This document shows positions 1 through 8,483 of a DNA stretch of 37,950 nucleotides, piece by piece. The translations under genes and the position numbers were made by a program. How positions within the stretch are numbered: the stretch's first letter is position 1; every line of letters begins with the position of its first letter. This DNA comes from an uncultured Bacteroidota bacterium (lineage in GTDB: Bacteria > Bacteroidota > Bacteroidia > AKYH767-A > 2013-40CM-41-45), in NCBI GenBank assembly GCA_937871435.1, contig CALMQM010000097.1:1-37950 (forward strand), written 5' to 3'. The notes under the pieces were generated by a model that did not search any database, was not told where the DNA came from, and was given only the letters and a program-made list of their open reading frames with translations.

Positions 1-68
1 TGGTCACAGGAGTTGTTGCCAGAAAAATTCTTATGAAATCTCCTGGTGATTTGATTTACAATAGATAG
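1..68 (+). CDS. possible 3' tail of a gene entering from the left edge
   Basis: Reading frame 3 is open from the window edge to a TAG at 66-68 and gives 21 residues ending in SPGDLIYNR. The other two plus-strand frames stop earlier (at 34-36 and 47-49). The composition looks protein-like, and the fragment would converge on the TPR gene with only about 27 bases between them. A frame this short can be open by chance, so the call is weak and I cannot name a family. Confidence 0.3.
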   Translation, partial: VTGVVARKILMKSPGDLIYNR

Positions 69-95
69 TACCAACCTTTTGAACTCTATTGAATA

Positions 96-2876
96 TTAAT
101 GCAAATATTGATTACACACCGCAACAAAATCCGGATTCTTCGCAAAAGAATTAATCAGTGATTCATTTTTAACCGACTTTTTTGAAAAAGCTCCTGTTGC
201 AAACGCTTCTTTGAAATTTTCTAAAGCCTCGGACATTTTATTTTGCATTGACAATGCAATTCCTTTGTAAAAAAGTGCATCCGCATTTTTCTGGTCAGAT
301 TGTAAAACCTGGTTAATGCAATCCATCGCATGCAGAGGATCGTTAAGTTTAAGGTAGGAGTATGCTAGTTTTTTATTCAATAGCGGTTCTGAAACATATG
401 CTTTGTCCAGTTTTTTAGCGCTCTTAAAATCTTCAATTGCCATAGGATAATTCATTTTTTCCATCAGGCAAATTCCTCGGAGTCGAAATGCTTCGGGGTC
501 TGAATTGTGTTTCTGAAGATACTTATTCAGGTCAGATAAAGCCGGATCGTAGTCTTGCATTCTCACAAGGCATTGTGCCCTGTGAAACAATGCTTCGGCT
601 AATTCCGGATTGTGTCCAAGTGCATGGCTGTAATCTTTGATGGCTTGCTTATATTCGTTCAAATCAAAATAAACATTGCCTCGCCCAACATTAAAATCAG
701 GGTCTTCTTCGTCACGATCAAGGGCTTTCGCGTAATAATCCAATGCTTGTTGAGGTTGATGCAATTGTGAATATGCATTGCCGATATAATAGTAGATACG
801 GGCGGAATCTTTTTTAAGTTTTAAAGCATCATCATAATAGCTGACGGCTTTGGCATATTCTTTTTCTTTAAAATAAGTATGACCGAGATATATTTTGGCC
901 TGGTAGTAATTGTTTTTGATATCCAGAGCTTTTAAGAATGAGTATTTGGCACTATCTGTTTGTCCATTTGTATAGAAGCTAATTCCCAGAAGGTAGAAAT
1001 TCTGTGGAACAGTATTTTCCAGAGTACAAGCTGTTCTGTAATCCGTAATTGCTTTTTTTAAGTCTCCTAATTTTGAATAGGCATTTCCGCGTGCGACATA
1101 ATAATCTGCTTTTCCATCGTAAATTTGTATTGCGCAATTCAATGGTGCAAGTGCATTTTGAGGATTACCAATGTCTTTTGTGCTGAGATAAAAATCGTCT
1201 GCCTTTTTCAGAATCAAACTTTTCATTTCACTGTTTAATCCCTGTGAAATGGCGAGCTTGAAATATTCACCGGCTCTTTGGTATCTGTCCGCTGTATTAT
1301 TTTGCATTGCTATTTGCCCGAGGTAATAATTAGCTTCCGGAAAGGATTTTTGTTTTTCCAGCGCTCGCATAAAATTTTTCCTCGCAATCTCACTTTCATT
1401 GTTGTTAAATTCTATTTCGCCTAATTCATAGTATGTATTTGCATTTTCAGGATTCAGCTGCAGTGCTCCTTCGTAATCACTTACAGCTTTCGTATAATTT
1501 TTCATGTCATTCTGTGCTCTGGCACTCAGAACGAAATACATTTCATTTTTCGGATCTTTTGATTTTAATAAAGAATAGTCACTCAGAGCACCTGCACGAT
1601 CTTCATTTTGCATTTTAATAGAAGCTCTCAGTTCATATGCATCCAGGTAATTATTGTCGAGGCTGATAGCTTTGGTAAGATCTTCGATCGCTCTTTTGGG
1701 ATTATTTGAGGTCGCATATGCTTTCGCCCGCCAATAGAGCAATTCAGGTTCAGCTTTCTTGTCAGTTTCCATATACCGGTTACACTGACTGATGACATCT
1801 TCACATTGATTTCGAGAGCACATTCCCTGTAATCCTTCTGTTCTTGCAATAATCTGACTCATTTCTTTTTTGCGTTGTTCTCCTTCCGGAACGCGGTAGG
1901 ACGGATCCAACATTGATAATTGTGAATACAAACTGTCAGCTATATGATATCTTCTGAATTTGTAAGCATAGTCAGCTTGCTGAGCCCATAATTTAGATTT
2001 CTTTTCGTTCCCTTGTCTTTTGTCAAGTTCCTGTTGATAGTCTTTTAATTTTAGTTTATAAGATAAATTGCTGGTGTCCATACTCGCGGCTCTCGACATA
2101 TAACTTTTTGCGTCTTCAAAATTTCCGCGAGCTGCATATGTTTCCGCCTTGTCAGAATATCCTGATGCTTTAATTGCCAACCCGCGATTTTCATCTGTAA
2201 TGATTCCGCCGATAATTGATCCTGGATCACAATCAATCGCTCCCGTGATGTCAGTAAATTCGTTTGAGAGATCGGATTCAAATGCTCCCGGTTTGGCAAA
2301 ACTGATTGAATGTATGGTGACTGTCCACTCGATTTTTCCGGTTCCCGGATTTCGGTTTGGTTCAGCAATCATCTCTGCAACACGAGAGAACTTTGGATAT
2401 GTTTTCCCGCTGGGTATAAACTTGCTTTTGTAAATACAATCAAAATACACATTGACATAAAAATAGGTTGTCTTTTTTAAATTCGTACAATGAATATTTG
2501 TAAAGAAAATTGTTGATTCATCGTCTTCATTTTTTTGATAAAGGGAAAATAGGTTGTTGAGATATTTTTTAATTAATAAATTATCTGCAGTTGAAGAATT
2601 GATGAGTTCGGGATCAATGTCGTTAGAAATAACAACAGAGTCGTTGTAGAAAGTTCTTGCTTGTCCTTTTATTGAAGTCGAATAAGAGTCTTCAAAATTT
2701 AATTGAGTAGTGCTTGAGAAAGTTAAAAAGTTCATCCTGTTAGAAAGATCTCGCATTCTGTTTTCTGCTCGAAAACGAATCGTTACCGTATCTTCACAGG
2801 TAACTACAATATTTTGTGAAAAGGATAAAAGCTGTGTAGATAGTATCATCAGCAGTAGTAAATACCTCTTATTCAT
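96..2876 (-). CDS. secreted TPR-repeat protein (about 926 aa), function unknown
   Basis: A large exported protein. From the chosen start the N-terminus (MNKRYLLLLMILSTQLLSFS) is a typical signal peptide. Residues about 25-220 form an N-terminal domain I do not recognise. From about residue 230 to the end the protein is built of roughly 15-19 tetratricopeptide repeats, recognisable by recurrent A-x-x-Y/F ... P-x-N/D-A/S-x-x-Y patterns such as YYxxGNAYSQLHQPQQALDYY. TPR arrays are protein-protein scaffolds, so a periplasmic or outer-membrane scaffold role is inferred. The frame also opens four codons earlier (ATG at 2888). I prefer the ATG at 2876 because it puts the hydrophobic segment right at the N-terminus and overlaps the upstream stop as ATGAATAA, a usual translational-coupling arrangement. 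It is the last gene of a three-gene minus-strand operon. There is no OmpA-like or T9SS C-terminal domain. Confidence 0.88.
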   Translation of the reverse strand: MNKRYLLLLMILSTQLLSFSQNIVVTCEDTVTIRFRAENRMRDLSNRMNFLTFSSTTQLNFEDSYSTSIKGQARTFYNDSVVISNDIDPELINSSTADNLLIKKYLNNLFSLYQKNEDDESTIFFTNIHCTNLKKTTYFYVNVYFDCIYKSKFIPSGKTYPKFSRVAEMIAEPNRNPGTGKIEWTVTIHSISFAKPGAFESDLSNEFTDITGAIDCDPGSIIGGIITDENRGLAIKASGYSDKAETYAARGNFEDAKSYMSRAASMDTSNLSYKLKLKDYQQELDKRQGNEKKSKLWAQQADYAYKFRRYHIADSLYSQLSMLDPSYRVPEGEQRKKEMSQIIARTEGLQGMCSRNQCEDVISQCNRYMETDKKAEPELLYWRAKAYATSNNPKRAIEDLTKAISLDNNYLDAYELRASIKMQNEDRAGALSDYSLLKSKDPKNEMYFVLSARAQNDMKNYTKAVSDYEGALQLNPENANTYYELGEIEFNNNESEIARKNFMRALEKQKSFPEANYYLGQIAMQNNTADRYQRAGEYFKLAISQGLNSEMKSLILKKADDFYLSTKDIGNPQNALAPLNCAIQIYDGKADYYVARGNAYSKLGDLKKAITDYRTACTLENTVPQNFYLLGISFYTNGQTDSAKYSFLKALDIKNNYYQAKIYLGHTYFKEKEYAKAVSYYDDALKLKKDSARIYYYIGNAYSQLHQPQQALDYYAKALDRDEEDPDFNVGRGNVYFDLNEYKQAIKDYSHALGHNPELAEALFHRAQCLVRMQDYDPALSDLNKYLQKHNSDPEAFRLRGICLMEKMNYPMAIEDFKSAKKLDKAYVSEPLLNKKLAYSYLKLNDPLHAMDCINQVLQSDQKNADALFYKGIALSMQNKMSEALENFKEAFATGAFSKKSVKNESLINSFAKNPDFVAVCNQYLH

Positions 2877-3759
2877 CTTGCAGAACATTTAAAAATTGTT
2901 TCTTGTAAACAGGCTTTGATCGATATGAAACCTGTAATAAATTACTAATCAGCCATCCGGAATTTCTTGAGTTTCTGTTAAAATATTCTACCACCATTAT
3001 GTATCCGGGAATCTGCAGGAAGTGGTAGGAGATATGTTGTACATATTCAAATTTCACAGACTTACTTTTCACAAGTTTAATCAATAACTGCATTTGTTCT
3101 GTTAATGGCCCTTCGTACAGATAATCTTTGAAATTGTCTGGTTCTTCAAATGCCTGATGCAGGTTGATAAAATTGGTTCCATGACTCATGGGATCCAAAA
3201 ATACTGTAGTTTGATTCTGAGGGTCACGAAGATCAGAACCACATAGTCTGGGCATTGGAACCTGAGTGCCTGATTTTGGATATTTGAAGTTCAGAAAATC
3301 GGCCATTGCAGACACGATCACCCATTTGGTCGAATGATTAATTCCCTCTTCAACTTTTAAAATTAATTCCATTTGTTTTGGTTTCCCCAAATAATTAACC
3401 TTACAACGAACATGAGCATACCAGTCATTGTCTGCAAAATGAATGAATCTGGGGGCACCTCGCTTTGTCACTGTCAGCGAGAAATTTTTCACCAATAGTG
3501 TATCCCAGCTTTGTTTCCTGTCGAAAAGTGATTTCACAAGGGAAGTTCTGAGTGGAAGTCTTCCATTGTAAATTTCCTTCAGGTTTTGAAGAAAAACAGA
3601 ATTGGTGTCTTTATTGAATCGATCAATAAATTCATCCAAAATTTTTACTTCCAATGCATGATTTTCCTTCCAGCGTCTATCTTCCTGTAATCCTTGAGCG
3701 TTGCTGAAATTTGAAAGTAAAAGAAAAGTGTAAAAGAGAAGAGTAAGAGATTTTGTCAT
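2869..3759 (-). CDS. secreted hypothetical protein (296 aa)
   Basis: The N-terminus (MTKSLTLLFYTFLLLSNFSN-AQG) is a clear signal peptide with a probable cleavage after NAQ. The mature protein of about 275 residues is mixed alpha/beta with no motif I recognise. It has a conserved-looking aromatic patch (NDWYAHVRCKVNYLG), a KWVIVSAMADF strand and a C-terminal half rich in Y/F. It begins three bases after the stop of the upstream 3763-4812 gene and overlaps the downstream TPR gene by 8 bases, so all three are probably one transcript and may act together at the envelope. No catalytic motif is evident. I do not assign a function. Confidence 0.8.
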   Translation of the reverse strand: MTKSLTLLFYTFLLLSNFSNAQGLQEDRRWKENHALEVKILDEFIDRFNKDTNSVFLQNLKEIYNGRLPLRTSLVKSLFDRKQSWDTLLVKNFSLTVTKRGAPRFIHFADNDWYAHVRCKVNYLGKPKQMELILKVEEGINHSTKWVIVSAMADFLNFKYPKSGTQVPMPRLCGSDLRDPQNQTTVFLDPMSHGTNFINLHQAFEEPDNFKDYLYEGPLTEQMQLLIKLVKSKSVKFEYVQHISYHFLQIPGYIMVVEYFNRNSRNSGWLISNLLQVSYRSKPVYKKQFLNVLQDE

Positions 3760-3762
3760 TCA

Positions 3763-4812
3763 CTAATTCGCGCTGGTTTCCTGGACAAGAACATCCACTA
3801 AATAAACATCCCAAAAGTCTTGAGGAATGCCATTTTCAAATTTTTGCATTTTACGAACTACAACTTTTATGCTCTTTGTTGTAAGGTCTTCATATGCCGG
3901 TAAATCTTTCACATAACCAACGAATCTTTGTTTGAATGAAACCCAACCATAGTAATTCCCATCAGGGGCTTTTTTAAATTCTTTTACCATGTAGTAATCG
4001 GAAGTTTTGATTTCAACTTTTTCATATTGGAGCATGCGTAAACGGTTGAGGTATTTACGGACCTTCAACGGTTTCTGCGCTTCGGGTTGACGGATAGAAG
4101 TAACGCCTATGGTAGAATTTTCATTTAAAAACAAATCAAGAGCATTCAAGATGCTAGTTTGGGCAACATCTTCTACAGTTGACTTGTCAGCAATGATTCC
4201 AATGAGCTGACCAAATTTTTTCGATTTTATCAGAGCTTTGTCCTTGAGTTCAGCCATAGTGGTTTCGTCAAGAGTGGTAGTTTCATTGTCATCAGTCTTG
4301 GCAGGAAGTTCTTCAGTTTGGGTATTTCCTGCGGAGGTATTTTCTGAAGTTGTAGCTGCAGGAGACTCTGAAGAAGAAGTAGAGTTATTTCCGGAGGCAT
4401 CCGTTGGCTGGTTGGAATTCACAGGTTCTGATGATGCAGTGTAATCTACAGAAATGTCATACCGTGCTTTTTGATTAAAAACATCGCCACCAAGAAAGTT
4501 CTTCAAATCACGAAGCTTCCGATTCGGAAAGGACATAGTAAATTTGTTCTCATTTCCGAACATAGCACGTTCAAGATAATACCTGACGGAATCGTATTGT
4601 TGCGATTTCAAGTCATTACAAACACGTCTTAAGCAATAATAGTAATCGTCATTAGGATCCTGATTTGTAAAGTCATCCATTTCATCTGTTGAACAGGTAG
4701 GTGCTTCCTGAGCCCACACAGAAGACATATTCAGGCTTAACATGAAGAAAACAAGGGGAAATGTGAGTCGAATAGATTTAACCAATTTCATTTGAACTTT
4801 CATTTTAGGCAA
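3763..4812 (-). CDS. secreted hypothetical protein with Ser/Thr/Asn/Glu-rich linker (349 aa)
   Basis: First gene of the three-gene minus-strand operon. A signal peptide is visible (KSIRLTFPLVFFMLSLNM then SSVWAQ). The frame offers three in-frame ATGs (4812, 4803 and 4791); the third (MKLVKSIRLTF) gives the most compact signal sequence, so the true start is uncertain by a few codons. After a short Cys-containing N-terminal region (about 35-120), residues about 125-180 form a low-complexity linker rich in S, T, N and E. It is followed by a folded C-terminal domain (about 185-349) with alternating strands and charged residues. The two-domain-plus-linker layout suggests a periplasmic or surface adaptor. 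I do not recognise the family. No TAnnTTTG box lies immediately upstream. Confidence 0.8.
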   Translation of the reverse strand: MPKMKVQMKLVKSIRLTFPLVFFMLSLNMSSVWAQEAPTCSTDEMDDFTNQDPNDDYYYCLRRVCNDLKSQQYDSVRYYLERAMFGNENKFTMSFPNRKLRDLKNFLGGDVFNQKARYDISVDYTASSEPVNSNQPTDASGNNSTSSSESPAATTSENTSAGNTQTEELPAKTDDNETTTLDETTMAELKDKALIKSKKFGQLIGIIADKSTVEDVAQTSILNALDLFLNENSTIGVTSIRQPEAQKPLKVRKYLNRLRMLQYEKVEIKTSDYYMVKEFKKAPDGNYYGWVSFKQRFVGYVKDLPAYEDLTTKSIKVVVRKMQKFENGIPQDFWDVYLVDVLVQETSAN

Positions 4813-5189
4813 TATTAGAAATTTTTAGCGGAAGTCAAAAGCATGCCGGGGGTTTCAAATCCTGATCGGACTTTGGATAAGCCAGTTTCTTACTCAAAAT
4901 CGATGATGAAACCTCGATTTTATTTAATTTGTGAATGTAAGTTTCCCGAAGCATTTTTTCTTTGTGCTATCGCGGAAACAAAGATCTGGGAATCTCAATA
5001 TAAATTTGTTTGTGTTTTATGTTTATAAGAGTTGATTTCTGTCGCGGTTTCCATTTATTTCAACGGAAAGTAAAAATTCTATGTTTAATGCATGTGTCTG
5101 AGGTCCATGTAAGGCAAAGTAAATCAAATAGTTCCGAAAATATTGGAATATGGTATCAACAATGAGTTAGACATTGTTCGGCCGGAAAA
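4813..5189. other. 377-bp intergenic region, no gene seen
   Basis: The region lies between the start of the 3763-4812 gene and the stop of asnB, so it should hold the asnB terminator and the promoter of the secreted operon, both on the minus strand. The only clear structure is a 7-bp inverted repeat (AACAATG at 5158-5164, CATTGTT at 5172-5178). It lacks a good T-tract, so it is at best a weak terminator for asnB. A plus-strand frame at 4843-5028 looks random and is not called. Confidence 0.5.
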
Positions 5190-7049
5190 TCATAGTTCAT
5201 TTTTATTCAACCAATAATGCAATATGACCATGACCCAAACGCGATTGAATAATGTAGAATTTCCATTTTTGAATTCACGAACAATATTGTGTACAAATGT
5301 AAACTTCAGTACACAAGTTTTTTCAACCACCGACTGATTCAGATATTCCTGTATGAGATAATTCAGATCCGTACTTAACCATTCATTAAGTGGAATTGAA
5401 AACCCCCATTTAGGGCGTTCAAATAATTCTTTTGGAAGGTATTCATACAAGATTTGTTTCAGTATATATTTTTTTTCTCCATACTTAATCTTTAATTCAG
5501 GTGAAATATTCAATGCATATTCAACAACTCTGTAATCCAGCAAGGGTACCCTGGTTTCAAGGGAATTATACATGGTTGCTCTGTCGACTTTTACCAGGAG
5601 ATCATCCGGCAGGTAATATTTCAAATCAAACAAAGCTTGTTTTTCTTCCGGTTGAATTCCACGTTTCAAGGATGAAAAATTTTCATTCAGATCCCATATG
5701 CCTTTGAATTCATCCTTCACAATGGAATTGATTTCATGTTCTGAAAATAAATACTGCTCCTGTGAAAAAAGATGACTGCTTATTTTAGTCTCTGAATTGT
5801 ATTTAAAGACTTTTGCTGCCCTTGCATACCGTCCACCGAGCAGTGAGAGAATGGGAACAATCAATTTTCTGGAATTGGCAAGCACTGGATTGTTAAGCCT
5901 TTTTGCCCAAGTGTACATTCCATAACCCAGGAAAAGTTCATCTCCGCCATCACCGGACAATGTCATTTTTACGTGTTGTTTGGCCATCGAAGCGACAAGC
6001 ATTGTAGGAAGCGCTGAACTGTCTGCAAATGGCTCATCAAACATGTCTATAATGTCGAGAATATGTTCCTGCGCATCTTTTGTAGTCACCCGAAATTCAT
6101 GGTGATTTGTATTTAATGTTTGTGCAATTTTTTTAGCCCAGACACTTTCATCGTATTTCGAATAGTCAAATCCTATACTAAATGTATTGATCGGAGAAGA
6201 GGAGAGTGATTGTGCAACGGCAGTGACAAGTGAAGAATCAATGCCCCCGCTTAAAAAGGTACCAAAAGGAACATCACTCATCATTTGATATTTCACTGAT
6301 GAAACAATGAGATCGTGTAATCCGGATTTAACCTCTTGTTCATTCTCCAGAATTTCCGAATTGATCGCATCATCAATTTTCCAGAATTGTTTCGATGTCA
6401 AAGTGCCGGAATGAACTTCAATCAAATGCCCCGGCAATAGTTTGTATACATTCTGGTAAATTGAATGAGGAGCGGGAATGTATCCAAGGTGGAGAAAAGT
6501 AGAAATTACCTGCTTGTTAATCTGAAGATTCAGCTTCTGTCTGATAGCACGGAAAGATTTTAATTCCGAAGCGAAAGCAAATTGTTTTCCATTCCAATAA
6601 TAGTAAACCGGTTTTACACCCAGGTGATCTCTGTAGAGATACATTTTTTTTTCGATCGTATCATAAATCGCGAAGGCAAATATGCCATTCAGTTTTTTTA
6701 CGAATTCCGGGCCGTAGAAGGCAAATGCTTCAACCAGAATTTCAGTGTCTGAAGAAGTTCGGGGAATAAATCTGGAATTATCTTTTTGTAGCTGGGCAGA
6801 AAGTTCTTTGAAATTATAGATTTCACCATTGAATACGATGACAAATCTTTTATCTGAAGAATAGAAAGGTTGATTTGCGGCAGGAGACAAATCGATGATG
6901 CTTAAACGCCTGTGTCCGAGTGCGACCTGATGGTTTGAAAAATATCCAGCCGTGTCCGGGCCGCGATGAGCCAGAACTTCTGTCATTTTTACAAGGTCAT
7001 CGTATTCAAGAAAATTATCCTGAACAAAAAAGCCGGAGATCCCGCACAT
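5190..7049 (-). CDS. asnB: asparagine synthase (glutamine-hydrolysing), AsnB family
   Basis: Catalyses ATP-dependent amidation of aspartate using glutamine. The N-terminal glutaminase domain (about 1-210) begins MCGISGFF, so Cys2 becomes the catalytic nucleophile. RRLSIIDLS (48-56), FNGEIYN (73-79) and DTE (101-103) line the glutamine pocket. The synthetase domain (about 240-600) has the PP-loop SGGIDSS at 267-273 and a downstream SGDGGDELFLGYG segment. Its 619 residues are normal for the family. It starts 5 bases after the stop of the methyltransferase gene, so the two are cotranscribed. AsnB paralogues next to methyltransferases often sit in polysaccharide or modified-peptide clusters, where they amidate other carboxylates. 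No glycosyltransferase is nearby, so simple asparagine synthesis is equally possible. Confidence 0.93.
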   Translation of the reverse strand: MCGISGFFVQDNFLEYDDLVKMTEVLAHRGPDTAGYFSNHQVALGHRRLSIIDLSPAANQPFYSSDKRFVIVFNGEIYNFKELSAQLQKDNSRFIPRTSSDTEILVEAFAFYGPEFVKKLNGIFAFAIYDTIEKKMYLYRDHLGVKPVYYYWNGKQFAFASELKSFRAIRQKLNLQINKQVISTFLHLGYIPAPHSIYQNVYKLLPGHLIEVHSGTLTSKQFWKIDDAINSEILENEQEVKSGLHDLIVSSVKYQMMSDVPFGTFLSGGIDSSLVTAVAQSLSSSPINTFSIGFDYSKYDESVWAKKIAQTLNTNHHEFRVTTKDAQEHILDIIDMFDEPFADSSALPTMLVASMAKQHVKMTLSGDGGDELFLGYGMYTWAKRLNNPVLANSRKLIVPILSLLGGRYARAAKVFKYNSETKISSHLFSQEQYLFSEHEINSIVKDEFKGIWDLNENFSSLKRGIQPEEKQALFDLKYYLPDDLLVKVDRATMYNSLETRVPLLDYRVVEYALNISPELKIKYGEKKYILKQILYEYLPKELFERPKWGFSIPLNEWLSTDLNYLIQEYLNQSVVEKTCVLKFTFVHNIVREFKNGNSTLFNRVWVMVILHYWLNKNEL

Positions 7050-7054
7050 ACTAT

Positions 7055-8014
7055 TTATTTAATACTTTTTACGACAGCTACTCTTTGATTGTCACCAAAA
7101 GTAACAAAACCATCAAAGGTAACTTTCATTCCGGATTCTCTGAGCCATTCTGATACAGTGGCAATTTTTTGTGGATTGTCATATTCAGGAGAGAACATAT
7201 CAAAGGTGTCAAGTATACACCATTCACGCAATGTTTTTTTATCCATTCCTTTTGGAAATGTTGAAGTGATATCACACACTGGTAAAAATCGGTTGATGAT
7301 TTTTCCCAATCCGATTTTATTAAAAAATAAATGGGCACGGATAAGCCAATCAATATTATTCTCGATTAATGATAAAAGTTTCTCATGATTCATTTTTCTC
7401 GTAAAAGGTCTTAGGAGATACTTTGCATGCAACTTCGTCCAAAACCCGGTGATAGGGTAGAAGTCCACAATCAATTCCCCTCCCGGTTTCACCATTTGAA
7501 CAAGTGCATGAATGGATTTTTTAAAATCCGGTGTATGCTGTAAAACTCCAAAGCAAAATACTTTGTCAAATTGATTTTTTTCAAATGGCATCTCATACAC
7601 ACTTGCCTGAAATAATTTCAGTCGCGGTGAAGCATTGTTGCGATAATTTGCTTCCACTGCATTGGAATAATCGACGCTATACAAATTTGCTTTTGTGTAT
7701 GTAAGTACGACCTCAGTAAATCTTCCGGCACCTGAACCTACTTCAAGAACATTGCATCCGGAAAGATCCGTTTCATTCCATTTCGTTACAGAAAAAAAAC
7801 GATTCTTGCTTTGATTCTGTTCACCGGATTTATCCAGTTGTGTTTTGCTGAATTTATTCCATTGAAATCCAAAATTGGCGGAGTAATTTGTGTCCGGAAC
7901 GCAACGAAAAGCACCTTGTTTATACGGGAAAACGATATTATCGGATGTATCTTTCAGCCCGGAATCGGATTCGTGTAAACTTTTGCCGTCAGAAGGATTG
8001 GTGTATTTAATCAT
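7055..8014 (-). CDS. class I SAM-dependent methyltransferase
   Basis: Rossmann-type methyltransferase of 319 aa. Motif I is VLEVGSGAGRF (89-99), the SAM-binding glycine loop. An acidic residue closes strand beta2 (LYSVDYS, about 111-117). The post-motif strand is FDKVFCFGVLQHTPDF (149-164), followed by VKPGGELIVDF. The N-terminal 50 residues end in FGFQWNKFSKTQLD, an FxxQW-type segment common in methyltransferases of sugar and secondary-metabolite clusters. The substrate cannot be read from sequence. It is the first gene of a two-gene minus-strand unit with asnB. The C-terminal 100 residues probably form a substrate-binding cap. Confidence 0.88.
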   Translation of the reverse strand: MIKYTNPSDGKSLHESDSGLKDTSDNIVFPYKQGAFRCVPDTNYSANFGFQWNKFSKTQLDKSGEQNQSKNRFFSVTKWNETDLSGCNVLEVGSGAGRFTEVVLTYTKANLYSVDYSNAVEANYRNNASPRLKLFQASVYEMPFEKNQFDKVFCFGVLQHTPDFKKSIHALVQMVKPGGELIVDFYPITGFWTKLHAKYLLRPFTRKMNHEKLLSLIENNIDWLIRAHLFFNKIGLGKIINRFLPVCDITSTFPKGMDKKTLREWCILDTFDMFSPEYDNPQKIATVSEWLRESGMKVTFDGFVTFGDNQRVAVVKSIK

Positions 8015-8286
8015 GAAAGTTTCGAACTAGAATTCGAATTTTACGAAATTTAATTCATGCTTGAAAAAATAAAACTTCCATTCAAACTTTCAGCTTTCTC
8101 TGTTTAAGTTGAGTACTTTAACTAATGGATACCATAACTGCATAATTTTAGAATCCTGAATAATGCACTAATTGTTGAGTTAAAACAACTTTATATAGTA
8201 AACGCGATGGATCAAGTGAATTCATTTTTGTAATGCACTCCGGTCTTGGCTGTTCTATCGATATTCTGATTTGATACGGAATTATT

Positions 8287-8315
8287 TTGATGAATGAACA
8301 GCAGGGGTAATTTTG
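8287..8315 (+). promoter_or_regulatory. candidate promoter upstream of lpxC-fabZ (-33 TTG / -7 TAATTTTG)
   Basis: TAATTTTG at 8308-8315 matches the Bacteroidota -7 consensus TAnnTTTG exactly. TTG at 8287-8289 lies 18 bases upstream, in the usual range for the -33 element. A start near 8322 would give a leader of about 160 bases. Confidence 0.45.
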
Positions 8316-8425
8316 AGAGTTCTGAATAAGGAAAATTGGCAGTTTGGAATCACTTTGGAAAGATGAATTAAGAATGATTGTTCAAAGAGGTTTAAGGCTT
8401 ATGAGGCTGTTTAAGTTTTTATTTT

Positions 8426-8433
8426 TATTTTTG
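8426..8433 (+). promoter_or_regulatory. second candidate -7 box upstream of lpxC-fabZ (TATTTTTG)
   Basis: TATTTTTG matches TAnnTTTG exactly and would place the transcript start about 44 bases before the ATG. There is no TTG at the proper -33 distance, and the stretch is T-rich, so a chance match is possible. Confidence 0.3.
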
Positions 8434-8483
8434 GCCAAAACCCCGGTAAATAGTTCCGGTCTTGTTTTCTGAAATTTTATAAA

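Larger units (their letters stand above)
8015..8483. other. 469-bp divergent intergenic region
   Basis: The region separates the methyltransferase-asnB unit (minus) from lpxC-fabZ (plus). It is AT-rich and I see no coding frame or RNA gene in it. It holds two plus-strand promoter-like elements (listed separately). No CAAAnnTA (minus-strand -7 box) was found for the methyltransferase. The length is unusual beside the otherwise tight gene packing. Confidence 0.6.

Noticed and set aside
2149-2433. 94-codon plus-strand frame inside the TPR gene
   Set aside because: Antisense to the N-terminal domain of a confident gene, with no supporting signal.
4843-5028. 61-codon plus-strand frame in the intergenic region
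   Set aside because: No recognisable motif, odd composition rich in Cys, no promoter or ribosome site, and it lies in the control region of minus-strand genes.
5115-5121. minus-strand TACTTTG as a promoter for the secreted operon
   Set aside because: One base short of the consensus, about 300 bases from the start codon, and expected by chance in AT-rich DNA.
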